Shown piece by piece: positions 63,543 through 64,000 of a stretch of DNA of 64,000 nt. The translations under genes and the position numbers were made by a program. The stretch covers positions 124,001-188,000 of the forward strand of contig NZ_JACOFU010000007.1 in the NCBI RefSeq assembly GCF_014284275.1. The letters are read 5' to 3'. Origin of the DNA: Affinundibacterium amnicola (GTDB lineage: Bacteria; Pseudomonadota; Gammaproteobacteria; Burkholderiales; Burkholderiaceae_D). The notes under the pieces were generated by a model, which saw only the letters and a list, made by a program, of their open reading frames with translations, was not told the origin of the DNA and did not search any database. Within the stretch, counting starts at the first letter, position 1. Every line of letters begins with the position of its first letter.

Positions 63543-64000
63543 CTAAATTGCATTCCCAACGATCGGTCCTTTGCCGCTGTACTTATCTAAGGCAAGATAG
63601 AGTACAGGTGTGATGAATAACGTGATCGCTTGTGAGAAAATCAAACCACCGACAACAGCCAAACCAAGTGGTTGACGCAACTCAGCGCCAGCACCTAAAC
63701 CCAAAGCGATAGGCAAGGCACCGACCAGTGCTGCCAATGTGGTCATCATGATGGGACGGAAACGTTCAATACATGCTTCGCGGATGGCATCGGTAGGATT
63801 CATACCGCGGTTACGTTGGGCATCGAGCGCAAAATCAATCATCATAATCGCGTTTTTCTTCACGATACCGATCAACAGCAAAATACCAATTGTCGCAATC
63901 AAGGTCAGATCTTTACCAAACATTTCTAACATCAATAAAGCGCCAACTGCAGCTGATGGCAAGCCTGCCAAAATTGTGATTGGATGGATGAAGCTCTCGT
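63543..64000 (-). CDS. RND multidrug efflux permease, C-terminal part (MdtB/MdtC-like)
   Basis: The frame runs off the window edge, and about 150 C-terminal residues are seen. They contain the last helices of an RND permease, with [33 protein letters not shown] and [23 protein letters not shown]. This most resembles the heteromeric MdtB/MdtC pumps. The pump exports drugs or bile salts with a TolC-type channel. Partner genes lie outside the window. Confidence 0.88.
   Translation of the reverse strand, partial: ESFIHPITILAGLPSAAVGALLMLEMFGKDLTLIATIGILLLIGIVKKNAIMMIDFALDAQRNRGMNPTDAIREACIERFRPIMMTTLAALVGALPIALGLGAGAELRQPLGLAVVGGLIFSQAITLFITPVLYLALDKYSGKGPIVGNAI

Overview
This window reads as chromosomal DNA of a moderate-to-low GC betaproteobacterium, most likely Burkholderiales/Oxalobacteraceae (Undibacterium-like). 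That placement is inference. It rests on the argJ - DUF815 ATPase - mutT order near the right end, the ECF42-type sigma factor paired with a YCII/DGPF protein, many TonB-dependent and envelope proteins, and the many short G+C-rich intergenic palindromes. No rRNA, tRNA, CRISPR array, phage structural gene or transposase was recognised.

Left part (1-13 kb): a partial gene end, an unknown two-gene minus-strand unit, a secreted M1 metallopeptidase, an unknown membrane-anchored protein, an AraC regulator, a VOC protein and a BLUF blue-light sensor. These are followed by the YCII + ECF42 sigma pair, a secreted serine hydrolase, a second AraC regulator and a Fic protein whose upstream region carries 12-bp tandem repeats.

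Accessory middle (13-30 kb): a MerR regulator with a textbook 19-bp-spacer promoter precedes an MFS exporter. Then come a toxin-antitoxin pair, a decayed GNAT acetyltransferase copy with its intact paralogue 4 kb away, a PhoD-like phosphatase with two unknown envelope genes, and an A+T-rich AAA ATPase resembling RloC/PrrC-type anticodon-nuclease ATPases. An alpha/beta hydrolase, a three-copy 148-bp tandem repeat, an acyltransferase, an Aer-like chemoreceptor, slyD and msrA follow.

Core find (31-36 kb): a three-gene operon whose products look like a kleisin-type winged-helix protein, a KITE-type protein and a compact SMC ATPase with a hinge. This is a MukBEF/MksBEF/Wadjet-like SMC complex without an adjacent nuclease gene, and a MITE-like inverted repeat sits between its first two genes.

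Right part (36-64 kb): a DUF3667-like membrane protein, DUF1697, an ATP-grasp enzyme, a secreted M28 peptidase with two PPC domains, and a minus-strand unit of M1 peptidase, DUF6702-like protein and TonB receptor. The M1 gene here is an inverted paralogue of the first. Next is a 913-residue protein built from an almost unbroken 14-residue repeat with a C-terminal membrane anchor, then an EamA transporter, a small membrane protein with an SPFH lipoprotein, AsmA, and an Oar-like TonB receptor. The window ends with mutT, the DUF815 ATPase, argJ, a KefB/YbaL-type antiporter and the C-terminal end of an RND efflux pump cut by the window edge.
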